Positions 29,262 through 37,852 of a stretch of DNA of 64,000 nucleotides are shown here, in pieces (the first letter of the stretch is position 1; every line of letters begins with the position of its first letter). Under the pieces are notes generated by a model, which saw only the letters and a list, made by a program, of their open reading frames with translations, did not search any database and was not told the origin of the DNA. The DNA comes from CAVPKN01 sp963832835 (GTDB lineage: Bacteria > Chlamydiota > Chlamydiia > Chlamydiales > JAAKFR01), in assembly GCA_963832835.1 (NCBI GenBank), contig CAWHVD010000001.1:2418001-2482000 (forward strand). Direction: 5' to 3'. The translations under genes were made by a program, and so were the position numbers.

Positions 29262-31943
29262 ATGTTACCCAAAACTGCTGAAGAGCTACGACTTGAAGAA
29301 GATCGAAAAAGAGAAAAGAACTGGAAGAGATGGGGCCCTTACCTGGCTGAGAGGCAGTGGGCCACTGTAAGAGAAGATTATTCTTACAATGGTGAGAGCT
29401 GGAATTATTTCCCTTTTGCTCATGCCGCTGCTCGTGCCTACCGCTGGGGGGAAGATGGAATTTTAGGGATCACCGATCGTGAGTGCCGCCTGTGCTTCGC
29501 CCTCGCTCTTTGGAATGGGCAAGATCCCTTAATAAAAGAACGTCTCTTCGGTTTGGTGCCCTATCAGGGCAATCATGGAGAGGATGTCAAAGAGTGTTAC
29601 TACTATCTCGATTCAACGCCTACGCACTCGTACATGAAAGCACTTTACAAATACCCTCAGAACCGTTTTCCTTATGAACAACTGATCGAGGAAAACCAAA
29701 AAAGAGGTTTAAGCCATCCCGAGTATGAGCTCGTGGATACCGGTATTTTCAACGAAAATAGATATTTTGATGTCTTTGTAGAATATGCAAAAAATGCTCC
29801 CGATGACATTTTGATCCGAGTCACCATTGCAAACCGGAGCTCTCTTCCAGCCCCGCTTTTTTTCCTCCCTACTCTGTGGATGCGCAATACATGGTCTTGG
29901 GGCTCTTATCCGGGATGTACTGAAAAACAGACGATGGAGCTACAAAAGCCAGGTCTTGTAACAGGTAAGCACGAGTCTCTTGGCAACTTCTATTTTTCCT
30001 TTTCAGATCATCCAGAAGCTCACCCCCTTTTCACAGACAACGAAACGAACTTCCAAAATCTCTATGGTTCTCCCAACAAAGCACCTTATGTCAAAGACGC
30101 CTTTCATGAATATCTCGTCAAAGGCAATAAAGCAAGTGTTAACCCCGAAAATCGGGGATCGAAATGTGCCCTCCTTCATACCCTCAATTTTCAAGGTAAT
30201 GAGACCAAAACATTTGATTTCAGACTCCTTTGCTCGGGTGAGTGGGAACTACTGCCCAATACCTTCGAAGAAATTTTCCAACAAAGGAAAAGGGAAGCTG
30301 ATATTTTTTACGAACATGTAGTTTCTCCAACTCTTTCCCCCGATGAGAATGAAGTGTCCCGTCAGGCGTTTGGAAGCCTGTTATGGTCTAAGCAATTTTA
30401 TCATTATGTGGTGGAAGAATGGCTGGAAGGAGATCCTTTACAACCCAAACCGCCCCATCAGCGTATGCAAGGCCGCAACAAAGATTGGAAGCACCTTTTT
30501 TGCTATGACGTGATTTCCGTACCAGACAAATGGGAATATCCGTGGTTCGCTGCATGGGATCTAGCCTTTCACATGATCCCTTTTGCAAAAATCGATCCCG
30601 ATTTTGCTAAAAATCAAATCCTTCTTTTTTTACGCGAATGGTACATGCACCCCAGCGGGCAACAACCCGCCTATGAATATGAATTTTCAGAAGTAAACCC
30701 GCCGGTACATGCTTGGGCTGCCTGGCGTGTTTATAAAATGACCGGCCCCCGAGGGAGCAGGGATATAGCCTTTTTGGAAAGCGCTTTTCAAAAGCTACTA
30801 CTGAATTTCACATGGTGGGTAAACAAAAAAGATGACGAAGGACACAACCTTTTTTCAGGAGGCTTCCTTGGGCTCGATAATATCGGCGTTTTTGACCGCT
30901 CAAAAATAGCCCATTCAGGAGCTGTTCTGGAACAGGCCGATGGAACTGCCTGGATGGCTTTTTATTGTCTTACAATGTTAACAATTGCATTGGAATTGGC
31001 GACATGCAATCCCGTTTATGAGGATATGGCCTCCAAATTTTTTGAACATTTTACCCACATTGCCGACGCCATCAATGAATTCGGGGGAACCGGACTTTGG
31101 GATGAGCAAGATGGTTTCTATTATGACCAGCTCAAACAAAACGGACACAGGCAGTTTCTTCGGACCCGTTCTCTAGTAGGACTTTTGCCTCTGATTGCTG
31201 TAGAGATTCTTGAAGATAAGCATTTGCAACAGCATAAAGGCTTCAGCAAAAGGATGGAGTGGTTTTTAAAACATCGCGAAGATTTGCAGAAGGTGACTAC
31301 CTACTGCACTGTGTGCTCCGTCAGAGGTCACCGCCTCTTGGCAATCCCCTCTAAAGAGCGTCTGCAGCATATTTGCAACTATTTATTCGATGCAAAGGAA
31401 TTTCTCTCTCCTTTTGGCATCCGTTCCTTGAGCAAATATCATGAGCAAAACCCTTTCAAGGTCACCATCTGCAATGAAGAGTATGCAGTCGACTATGTGC
31501 CTGGTGTCAGCAATACCTATATGTTTGGCGGCAATTCCAATTGGCGTGGCCCAATCTGGTTTCCACTGAACTTCCTGATCATCGAAGCCCTCGAGCGGTA
31601 TGACTTTTTTTATGGGGACAGTTTTAAAGCAGAATACCCGAAGGGATCGGGCAATTGGCTCACCTTAAAACAAATTGCCGATGATTTAGCAGGAAGACTC
31701 ATCAAGATCTTCCTTCCTGATTCTGAGGGCAGGCGTCCCTGTTTCGACGGACAGCCCCTCTATGCCCAAGATCCACACTGGAAACACCTCGTTTTATTTT
31801 ATGAATACTTTCATGCCGAGACCGGCGCAGGTCTGGGAGCCTGCCACCAAACAGGCTGGACAGCCCTTGCTGCTCGCCTGTTGCATCAAAAAAGCGAATC
31901 GCCGTCAGTTTCTGCTGAAGAACAGAAGCATTCTCACTTTTAA
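29262..31943 (+). CDS. GH63-like/MGH1-type glycoside hydrolase
   Basis: 893 residues, a size usual for bacterial MGH1/GH63-like glucosidases. Typical segments: GDDVKE-like NHGEDVKECYYYLDSTPTHSYMK, DKWEYPWFAAWDLAFHMIPFAKIDPDFAK (the aromatic-rich (alpha/alpha)6 barrel core with catalytic acid region), GFLGLDNIGVFDRS and GGNSNWRGPIWFPLNFLII. No signal peptide, so cytosolic. Likely cleaves an alpha-glucosidic or glucosylglycerate-type substrate; the exact sugar is unknown. Stands alone; followed by a family B element. Confidence 0.8.
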   Translation: MLPKTAEELRLEEDRKREKNWKRWGPYLAERQWATVREDYSYNGESWNYFPFAHAAARAYRWGEDGILGITDRECRLCFALALWNGQDPLIKERLFGLVPYQGNHGEDVKECYYYLDSTPTHSYMKALYKYPQNRFPYEQLIEENQKRGLSHPEYELVDTGIFNENRYFDVFVEYAKNAPDDILIRVTIANRSSLPAPLFFLPTLWMRNTWSWGSYPGCTEKQTMELQKPGLVTGKHESLGNFYFSFSDHPEAHPLFTDNETNFQNLYGSPNKAPYVKDAFHEYLVKGNKASVNPENRGSKCALLHTLNFQGNETKTFDFRLLCSGEWELLPNTFEEIFQQRKREADIFYEHVVSPTLSPDENEVSRQAFGSLLWSKQFYHYVVEEWLEGDPLQPKPPHQRMQGRNKDWKHLFCYDVISVPDKWEYPWFAAWDLAFHMIPFAKIDPDFAKNQILLFLREWYMHPSGQQPAYEYEFSEVNPPVHAWAAWRVYKMTGPRGSRDIAFLESAFQKLLLNFTWWVNKKDDEGHNLFSGGFLGLDNIGVFDRSKIAHSGAVLEQADGTAWMAFYCLTMLTIALELATCNPVYEDMASKFFEHFTHIADAINEFGGTGLWDEQDGFYYDQLKQNGHRQFLRTRSLVGLLPLIAVEILEDKHLQQHKGFSKRMEWFLKHREDLQKVTTYCTVCSVRGHRLLAIPSKERLQHICNYLFDAKEFLSPFGIRSLSKYHEQNPFKVTICNEEYAVDYVPGVSNTYMFGGNSNWRGPIWFPLNFLIIEALERYDFFYGDSFKAEYPKGSGNWLTLKQIADDLAGRLIKIFLPDSEGRRPCFDGQPLYAQDPHWKHLVLFYEYFHAETGAGLGACHQTGWTALAARLLHQKSESPSVSAEEQKHSHF

Positions 31944-31949
31944 GTTTTC

Positions 31950-32064
31950 GTGACTATTCACGAGCCAGCAGAATGTCTAAAGAAGACCCACTTTGCCAAG
32001 GTGGGAGTGGATAGTCACCGCAGAAAGGCTATTAACCAAAAAGCTATGCTGCCTGAATAGTTAC
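31950..32064 (+). mobile_element. MITE family B, copy 2
   Basis: 115 bp, GTGACTATTCACGAGCC at the left end and CCTGAATAGTTAC at the right. Exact 8-bp target duplication AAGTTTTC (31942-31949 and 32065-32072). Immediately downstream of the glycosidase stop codon. Confidence 0.92.
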
Positions 32065-32080
32065 AAGTTTTCCTAAACAA

Positions 32081-32110
32081 TTCACAGAGACAGAGAGAGA
32101 GAGAGAGAAG
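32081..32110 (+). repeat. GA dinucleotide tract
   Basis: ACAGAGACAGAGAGAGAGAG and onward, a simple-sequence run upstream of the secreted protein gene at 32222. It could vary by slippage and change promoter spacing (inference). Confidence 0.7.
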
Positions 32111-32221
32111 AGGTTCCTTCTTTAAATGCTCGCGCATGTGCGTTGCATCGGTTTCATTAGAATATTTCTTAATACAAAATTAAGAGAACGGCTAGTATGA
32201 TCCTCTTTTTCCGGAGGTAAA

Positions 32222-33010
32222 ATGAAAACTCTCTTGCTAGCTCTTGCTCTGATTACATTTAGCTCTCTATATGCTGAGGTAGTGTCCCCCACATATCTGC
32301 AAAACCTCACCCTAGCAGGCCCTAACGGAAATATCCAACTGGCTGTTTCCGCAAATGGACAAGCAGTGGCGGTATGGACTAACTGGCCTAACCAGGGAGC
32401 TGAGCTACAGGCAGCATTTTTTAATGGAATTTCATGGATATATCTCAACAATAATACGGGAGCAACTATCAGCTTTAATGTTAGTAACTTCTTCCCTCGC
32501 TTCGTAAATGGTAGCGGTACTTTTGCCATTGGAAGCGCACCTAGGGTGGGTATCGATAACGATGGAAATGCAACTATTGTATGGGTAGCTCCCAACAGCC
32601 AGATCGTTGCAGCACGATATAACAAAAACCTTCTTTCAAGCGTGACCCAACTGACAGCGTCAGGCACTTCCAATATCTCTCCTACGCTTGCTGTCAACCC
32701 AGAAGGATTAGCCGTTGTGGTATGGATACGAGCAGCATCTTACCAGGTCCAAGCAAGGAGTTTTAATCCAACTCTTGGTGTTTGGAGCGATCAAGTGATT
32801 TTTATGCGTATCCCAGCTCCAGGTACTTCTTTGGTAAATCCGATACCCACTAAAAACATCCCAGCCAACTCCAGCGGCACATACCCTGCCGGCTTAGGTC
32901 TGAGCAATACTGATACTGGAGTTGGCAAAGGCACCATGGTATGGATTGATGGGCCCTCTGGAACCGTCCGCGCAGGGAATTTTGTGGTGCCGTTCACGAC
33001 CATCCCTTAG
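32222..33010 (+). CDS. Secreted beta-propeller-like repeat protein
   Basis: 262 residues. RBS GGAGGTAAA directly before ATG 32222 and a signal peptide MKTLLLALALITFSSLYAE. Repeating units share the form -A-G-A-AVW- : NGQAVAVWTN, DGNATIVWVA, EGLAVVVWIR, GKGTMVWID, about 55-60 residues apart, suggesting four or more propeller-type blades. Similar repeats occur in surface proteins of environmental chlamydiae (recollection, not checked). Probably exported to the periplasm or surface. Confidence 0.65.
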   Translation: MKTLLLALALITFSSLYAEVVSPTYLQNLTLAGPNGNIQLAVSANGQAVAVWTNWPNQGAELQAAFFNGISWIYLNNNTGATISFNVSNFFPRFVNGSGTFAIGSAPRVGIDNDGNATIVWVAPNSQIVAARYNKNLLSSVTQLTASGTSNISPTLAVNPEGLAVVVWIRAASYQVQARSFNPTLGVWSDQVIFMRIPAPGTSLVNPIPTKNIPANSSGTYPAGLGLSNTDTGVGKGTMVWIDGPSGTVRAGNFVVPFTTIP

Positions 33011-33207
33011 AAAGGGATTGGGTGGCGCTCTTGGTGATGTCCGTCAGGGCCCGGGTGTGCATGGTATTCACCTTGGTAGAGGCCTCTTTGCTCACAGTTA
33101 ATCCAGCAATTGTGAGCATCACGGTGGTCTATAGCACCTGTACTTGCAAAAGCTGCAAAACTCATACCCATGAATGTCAAGACTAGTAAACATATCCTGT
33201 AACACAT
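33007..33207 (-). CDS. Small secreted His-rich protein
   Basis: 66 residues from ATG 33207 (GTG 33216 also in frame), with a GGGGGTG RBS. Signal peptide MCYRICLLVLTFMGMSFAAFAS; mature part rich in His (HRDAHNCWINCE, YHAHPGPDGHHQERH) with two Cys. Could bind a transition metal (inference). Its stop overlaps the 3' end of the convergent propeller gene by four bases. No family recognised. Confidence 0.5.
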   Translation of the reverse strand: MCYRICLLVLTFMGMSFAAFASTGAIDHRDAHNCWINCEQRGLYQGEYHAHPGPDGHHQERHPIPF

Positions 33208-33244
33208 ATACTTCACCCCCTTCCTCCAACCTTAGATCGTTTTT

Positions 33245-33898
33245 ATGAAAAAAATGTTCATTTACCAAGTTTTCCTTAAACCCCCCACCTCTTTTAATCC
33301 AACCATGGAAGCGGCAGGGTGCTATTGCACTTACTCAGACAAATGTTTACTTGTCAAACGACAGCCCTTCAAATCTCAAGGTAATAAATGGGGTGTTCCC
33401 GGAGGTAAGCTAGAACAGAACGAGAGCCCCCTTATGGCTGTCATCCGAGAGATACGCGAAGAGGTCGGATTAGATCTTTCTTTTGACAGAGTATTTAAAA
33501 TCAAAACTCTCTACATCCGTCTTCCACCAATCGATTATATCTTTCATATGTTTTATACTCAGTTGACAGATTTCCCCTCTATTGAACTTGATTTGAGTGA
33601 AAATCAAGAAGCGCGTTGGTCTACTTTGCAAGAGGCCTTGCGGCTCCCTCTAGTTGCTGCCGGAAAAGAGGCGCTACTTTATTACAAAAGTTTTCTCTCG
33701 TTATCAAAAAATATCGTGACTATTCACGAGCCAGCAGAATCTTTAAGGCAGGCTCAGTTTGCCAAGGACAAGGTACCTCAAAGAAGCTCCAGTGGAGCTT
33801 GTTTGATGGGTTGTCCGAGAGCTGACGCAGTCAGCCGAGGGGGAGTGGATAGTCACCCCAGAGAGGCTTTCTACCGAAAAGATGGATTACCTGAATAG
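33245..33898 (+). CDS. Nudix hydrolase with a C-terminal tail encoded by a mobile element
   Basis: 217 residues. The Nudix box is complete: G(5)E(7)REIREEVGL at about residues 53-76. Such enzymes hydrolyse nucleoside diphosphate-linked compounds such as oxidised dNTPs. The catalytic domain ends near LLYYKSFLSLSKN (about residue 157). The last ~60 codons (from 33716) lie entirely inside the family B element and read as tail VTIHEPAESLRQAQFAK and beyond. The native stop was evidently displaced by the insertion. Tail function unlikely. Confidence 0.85.
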   Translation: MKKMFIYQVFLKPPTSFNPTMEAAGCYCTYSDKCLLVKRQPFKSQGNKWGVPGGKLEQNESPLMAVIREIREEVGLDLSFDRVFKIKTLYIRLPPIDYIFHMFYTQLTDFPSIELDLSENQEARWSTLQEALRLPLVAAGKEALLYYKSFLSLSKNIVTIHEPAESLRQAQFAKDKVPQRSSSGACLMGCPRADAVSRGGVDSHPREAFYRKDGLPE

Positions 33899-33902
33899 TT
33901 AC
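33716..33902 (+). mobile_element. MITE family B, copy 3 (with ~70-bp internal insertion)
   Basis: Starts GTGACTATTCACGAGCC and ends CCTGAATAGTTAC; 187 bp because about 70 extra bases lie inside (about 33768-33840), themselves with small hairpins (AAGCTCCAGTGGAGCTT). Flanking 8-mers AAAATATC and AAAATATG differ at one position. The element forms the 3' end of the Nudix reading frame. Confidence 0.85.
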
Positions 33903-34120
33903 AAAATATGCCATAGTGGTCTATTTGCATCATTTTTTTGTTTCTCCGACCTCATGGAAGGAACTATTTTATGCTCAATCACTTTATCTCTAAAACAACA
34001 GTTTTCAACTTGGAATTCTCGCACCATTTGTGTTTTGTTAACACACACTTATTGCAAAAAAGAGGGGAATAAATTAAACAGGATGCAGCTTTCGATCAAA
34101 TAACAATAAAAGGAGATCTT

Positions 34121-34600
34121 ATGAATATCATGGAAGAAGATAAAGCTGTGCATGAAACGGAAGAACTAATTAAAAAAGCCCTCCAAAAAATTGGTGGAAA
34201 TAAAGAGAAGGATATATGCAGATACCTCCCAGCCGATACTGAAGGCTATATGCACCATTTTACTTTGCGAAAAATTAAGAAAACAAGTCCCACCCAACTC
34301 CGCTCACTAATTGAAGAATTTATTCTGTCTTCTCCAGCTCCTCGTGTGATTGATCCAAAACCTAGAGCACGCAGAAATAAATCTTTAGCCTTGAATCAAG
34401 CTGATTTAAAATTGATCTTAAAATTGGCTCAAAAAACAGGTGATAAACACTTGCTTTCAAAACTTGGAGCAAAATTATCGCTGCCTAGAATTAAACGGGA
34501 ACTGATCAAGACGATTAAAGAAGATAGAGTAGAAGAGGAACTTTGGTATTCCTACGTACAAGCATTAGAATCTTCTGCCTCAGAAACGGTCGAAGATTAA
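34121..34600 (+). CDS. Hypothetical helical basic protein
   Basis: 159 residues with a strong RBS (AAAAGGAGATCTT before ATG 34121). Mostly alpha-helical by composition, lysine/arginine-rich, with a proline-rich basic linker (SSPAPRVIDPKPRARRNKSL) between two helical halves. No domain recognised. The middle linker and high charge could suit nucleic-acid or protein binding (inference). Ends just before a bidirectional hairpin terminator. Confidence 0.65.
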   Translation: MNIMEEDKAVHETEELIKKALQKIGGNKEKDICRYLPADTEGYMHHFTLRKIKKTSPTQLRSLIEEFILSSPAPRVIDPKPRARRNKSLALNQADLKLILKLAQKTGDKHLLSKLGAKLSLPRIKRELIKTIKEDRVEEELWYSYVQALESSASETVED

Positions 34601-34615
34601 TTGTCTATTTCAGCT

Positions 34616-34643
34616 AAATCTCGGCCTTTCAAGGCCGAGATTT
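34616..34643. terminator. Bidirectional hairpin between convergent genes
   Basis: AAATCTCGGCC-TTTCA-GGCCGAGATTT: an 11-bp stem flanked by A/T on both sides. The loop holds the TGA stop of the minus-strand gene (34629-34631). Can act for both the 34121 and 34629 genes. Confidence 0.8.
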
Positions 34644-35297
34644 CAATACTTCTACATCAACACGCGCGATGTAAAATTTTGTCAGCCCCTCAAAACCCGA
34701 ATCGGTGCCCAAAAAGATCCACAGTTTCCCTTGTGCATCGGTTGTGATAGCAAATGCATTGTCAGCACAAAATTCTTTCACCTGATACCCCTCAGATGGA
34801 GTGGCTATATTGCCTAAGACAACGGCATTAGCTCCTCCCTGCGATTGATTTCCTTTATCAACATTCAGTAGATAAAAACCTCGCACATCCACTTTCTGTG
34901 GCTCTTCTGTAGAAGCGCCCACCTTGAAAAAGAGACTCTCACCTGGTGCACCCCCAATCCCCACTCTTCCTTCAGGTGCATTACTTTCGATGATGACTGA
35001 AACAAAATGGATGATATAAGTTGTCTCCGGTTCGAGCCCTTCTAGAGGATATTTCACAAACATGAAAAGATCATCGCTATGATTATTACCCGATAAATAA
35101 AGCCCCTTATCAAGTATCCCGTCCACGACCAGAGGAAGATTTTCCCATCCCCAAGCCAGCTCATAGAATTGTTCTGCGCCTACAGGATAATCTGCAAAAT
35201 CTCCCTTCCATCCATCAAAGGTTCCAGAAAAAACAAATGCCTGCCCCCAACACATCCCACCCATCCATAAACAGATCACAAGCAATACACGCATCAT
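34629..35297 (-). CDS. Secreted protein, unknown function
   Basis: About 222 residues from ATG 35297 (double ATG), chosen because GAGGGGAAG precedes it and a signal peptide follows (MMRVLLVICLWMGGMCWGQA). The frame stays open upstream into a MITE, which is not the real start. The mature part (FDGWKGDFADYPVGAEQFYELAWGWENLP, and FAITTDAQGKLWIFLGTDSGFEGLTKFYIARVDVEV) looks like a beta-sandwich with carbohydrate-binding-like character. Similar proteins occur widely in bacteria with unknown function. Its stop lies in the terminator loop. Confidence 0.65.
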   Translation of the reverse strand: MMRVLLVICLWMGGMCWGQAFVFSGTFDGWKGDFADYPVGAEQFYELAWGWENLPLVVDGILDKGLYLSGNNHSDDLFMFVKYPLEGLEPETTYIIHFVSVIIESNAPEGRVGIGGAPGESLFFKVGASTEEPQKVDVRGFYLLNVDKGNQSQGGANAVVLGNIATPSEGYQVKEFCADNAFAITTDAQGKLWIFLGTDSGFEGLTKFYIARVDVEVLKSRP

Positions 35298-35310
35298 CTT
35301 CCCCTCTTTA

Positions 35311-35471
35311 TACCATTTCCAGAAAATAAAGCCATGAAGTGGCGCTGGATAACACGCCATTTTTGAACGACCCTTTCTCGCTTAGGTGCAAAAACATAGG
35401 CTTCGAAACGATCATCCAAATCTGTCATGTTATCCAGCGCCACTTCATGGCTTTATTTTCTGGAAATGGTA
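35311..35471 (-). mobile_element. MITE family A, copy 2
   Basis: 161 bp, inverse orientation to copy 1, TACCATTTCC to GGAAATGGTA. Target duplication TTA (35308-35310, 35472-35474). Begins 13 bases upstream of the ATG of the 34629 gene, so it now carries or separates that gene's promoter, and it lies between two divergent genes. Confidence 0.95.
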
Positions 35472-35539
35472 TTATTGTTTGACTGCAAAATCGCGTCATG
35501 CATATTTTAAAACAATCATTTAAATCCAAGCAGTCACAC

Positions 35540-36163
35540 ATGGCAAAATTACTCTACATTGAATCATCACCTCGAAAAAAACGCTCGGCCTCGATCGCTA
35601 TTGCGAACACTTTTTTAGAAACGTATCGGAAAACACATCCTCAGGATCAAATCGAGATCATCGATTTGTGGCACAAAGAAATGCCCCCTTTTGATGGAGA
35701 TGTGATCGATGCGAAATATGCGATTTTGCATCAACAATCCCATACACCAGAACAAATCAAAGCCTGGAAAAACGTAGAAGCATTGATTGCAGAATTCAAA
35801 AGCGCAGATAAGTATCTTTTTTCTTTACCAATGTGGAATTTTGGGATCCCTTACAAACTCAAGCATTACATCGACTTGCTCGTGCAACCGGGCTATGCGT
35901 TTACCACCACTCCTCAAGGTGGATATCAAGGGCTTGTAACAGGTAAAAAAGTCGCTTTAGTATATGCACGTGGGGGCGCTTATGGTGCTGATGCGCCCAT
36001 CGACTTGCAAAAACATTACATGGAGGCTATTCTGGGCTTCATTGGCTTCAAAGACTTTACTTCGGTCTTAGTCGAGCCCACACTGAGCGCGAATCCCGAG
36101 GAGAAAAAGAAAATGCTCGATGCTGCAAACGCTCAGGCATCAAACGCCGCCTCCCAATTCTAA
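35540..36163 (+). CDS. FMN-dependent NADH-azoreductase (AzoR family)
   Basis: About 207 residues from ATG 35540 (MAKLLYIESSPRKKRSAS); ATG 35498 upstream gives 14 extra residues. The family motifs are IESSPR (FMN phosphate binding), PMWNFGIPYKLKHYIDLL and ARGGAYG. The flavodoxin-like enzyme reduces quinones and azo compounds with NADH and is probably an oxidative-stress quinone reductase. Cytosolic. Its 3' end faces aroC with a perfect palindrome between. Confidence 0.88.
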   Translation: MAKLLYIESSPRKKRSASIAIANTFLETYRKTHPQDQIEIIDLWHKEMPPFDGDVIDAKYAILHQQSHTPEQIKAWKNVEALIAEFKSADKYLFSLPMWNFGIPYKLKHYIDLLVQPGYAFTTTPQGGYQGLVTGKKVALVYARGGAYGADAPIDLQKHYMEAILGFIGFKDFTSVLVEPTLSANPEEKKKMLDAANAQASNAASQF

Positions 36164-36196
36164 AGAGTTCCTCGCAGAACACACTATAGGTATACC

Positions 36197-36249
36197 TAGC
36201 CCGCATTTCTCACAAATTTTCGAAGAAAATTTGTGAGAAATGCGGGCTA
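36197..36249. repeat. 53-bp perfect palindrome (family C), supplies the aroC stop codon
   Basis: TAGCCCGCATTTCTCACAAA ... TTTGTGAGAAATGCGGGCTA, a perfect inverted repeat with a TTCGAA centre. The same end sequence brackets the in-frame insert in aroB (39609-39778). CTA at 36247-36249 is the TAG stop of aroC read on the minus strand. It may act as a terminator between convergent azoR-like and aroC genes, though it lacks T-runs. Confidence 0.9.
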
Positions 36250-37341
36250 GAGGCGGGAAGAGCGGTTCATGAGGAGGGCGTCGGCAAGGACAAGAGCCCC
36301 CATGGCTTCCACCACAGGGACCGCCCTTAGTGCAACGCAAGGGTCATGTCGTGAACCCTCCGGTATCTCGAAGATTTGGGGATGTCTGTCTTTATCTAAA
36401 GTTTTTTGGGGTTTGCAGATGCTAGAGGTTGGTTTGAAGGCCACTCTGGCAACCAGCGGCATGCCGGTGCTGATCCCTCCAAGAGTCCCCCCTGCATGAT
36501 TCGTTTCTGTGATCACTGCCCCTCTTTCATCTAAAACAAAAGCATCGTTGTGCTCTGATCCCTTCATGCGCGCTGCCTGAAATCCTGAACCTATTTCAAA
36601 CCCTTTGGTTGCCGGCAAGCTCATCATGGCTTGAGCTAGATTGGCTTCAAGCTTGGCGTATACCGGATCACCTAAGCCCACCGGGAGGCCGTGGCAAACA
36701 AGCTCGATGATGCCTCCCAAGGAATCACCCTCTTGAGATGCATCTGCGATCTTCTGCATGATCCTAGCAGCAGCAGCTTCGTCGGGACAAAAGACAGGAC
36801 TGTTGTGCACCGCTAATTTCAATTGTTCGAGATCATTTACCTGTATATGGGCAGCTTCTCCCCCCACTTCTTTGACATAAGCTGCAAGCCGGATGTGGTA
36901 GTGGCGCAAAAATTTCTGGGCTACGGCACCGGCGGCGACGCGGCACGCTGTTTCACGTGCAGAAGAGCGCCCTCCTCCTCGATAATCAAAAATCCCGTAT
37001 TTTTCTAAGTAAGTGAAATGGGCATGCCCGGGTCGGAGTAGATTTTTAATGGGCTCATATTTGCTCGAATCGACATCCCTGTTGTAAATCACAATGGAAA
37101 TAGGCGCTCCCGTGGTTTTTCCCTCAAAAAGACCCGATAAAATCTGGGCCTCATCTTTTTCTAAGCGAGGTGAGGTATAAGCACTACCGCCCGGCCTACG
37201 CCACGCGAGCTCTTGTTGGATATCTTCCTCAGAAAGTTCAAGCCCCGCCGGGCATCCATCAATGACAACGCCGATTGCCCTGCCATGCGACTCACCCCAG
37301 GTGGTGACGGTGAACACTTTCCCAAAGCAATTACTTCCCAT
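36247..37341 (-). CDS. aroC: Chorismate synthase
   Basis: 364 residues. Signatures: GNCFGKVFTVTTWGESHGRAIGVVIDGCPAGL at the N-terminus, RPGHAHFTYLEKYGIFDYRGGGRSSARETA, and GEHNDAFV-like SEHNDAFVLDE with NHAGGTLGGISTG. Converts 5-enolpyruvylshikimate-3-phosphate to chorismate using reduced FMN. Last gene of the aroB-aroA-aroK-aroC operon; its start overlaps the aroK stop by 11 bases. The final codons and the stop come from the family C palindrome, so the C-terminus may be altered by insertion. Confidence 0.97.
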   Translation of the reverse strand: MGSNCFGKVFTVTTWGESHGRAIGVVIDGCPAGLELSEEDIQQELAWRRPGGSAYTSPRLEKDEAQILSGLFEGKTTGAPISIVIYNRDVDSSKYEPIKNLLRPGHAHFTYLEKYGIFDYRGGGRSSARETACRVAAGAVAQKFLRHYHIRLAAYVKEVGGEAAHIQVNDLEQLKLAVHNSPVFCPDEAAAARIMQKIADASQEGDSLGGIIELVCHGLPVGLGDPVYAKLEANLAQAMMSLPATKGFEIGSGFQAARMKGSEHNDAFVLDERGAVITETNHAGGTLGGISTGMPLVARVAFKPTSSICKPQKTLDKDRHPQIFEIPEGSRHDPCVALRAVPVVEAMGALVLADALLMNRSSRL

Positions 37342-37852
37342 ATGTGATGAGCTCCTTGAATTGTTTGATAACAGGCTTTTGGTCTACATCGATCATGCGA
37401 GCTGAAACTATCTGATACAACGGTAATCTTTTTTCATAGTAGGCGTTGAAGGAGTCTTCCGGTGCTAAAGGATTCAAAAAAGATGGCAAGGGGTCATTCA
37501 GGGTCCGTTTCTTCAACGTTGCATACGAGGCTTTGAGGTAAATCAAGATTCCTATCTTTTCCAATAGGTATCGGTTTTCGGGAACGAGGATCGCTCCTCC
37601 CCCCAAAGCAATCACGGTTGGTTCTGCCAAGTCTGTCAAGGAGGTAATGGATTGATGCTCAAGCTCTCTAAATCCTACTTCACCTACAGCTTGATGTATT
37701 TCACGACATGAGAGGGGTTTCCCATAGAGCTCGCTAATACGCTGATCGGTATCCATAAATGGCATTTCAAACTCTCTTGCTAAACGCTTACCCCAATAGG
37801 TTTTCCCAGACCCCTTAAATCCAAACAAGATCAAATGCATGATGCTGTCCAC
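37331..37852 (-). CDS. aroK: Shikimate kinase
   Basis: 173 residues. Walker A GFKGSGKT (residues about 11-18), DTDQRI (shikimate-binding Asp), FRELEHQSI and GGGAILVPENR. Phosphorylates shikimate with ATP. Overlaps aroA by 22 bases and aroC by 11 in a tight operon; called aroL in some chlamydial annotations. Confidence 0.95.
   Translation of the reverse strand: MDSIMHLILFGFKGSGKTYWGKRLAREFEMPFMDTDQRISELYGKPLSCREIHQAVGEVGFRELEHQSITSLTDLAEPTVIALGGGAILVPENRYLLEKIGILIYLKASYATLKKRTLNDPLPSFLNPLAPEDSFNAYYEKRLPLYQIVSARMIDVDQKPVIKQFKELITYGK

Noticed and set aside
32122..32697. 191-codon open frame on the minus strand
   Set aside because: It lies antisense to the secreted protein gene at 32222, which has RBS, signal peptide and internal repeats; the antisense translation has no domain.
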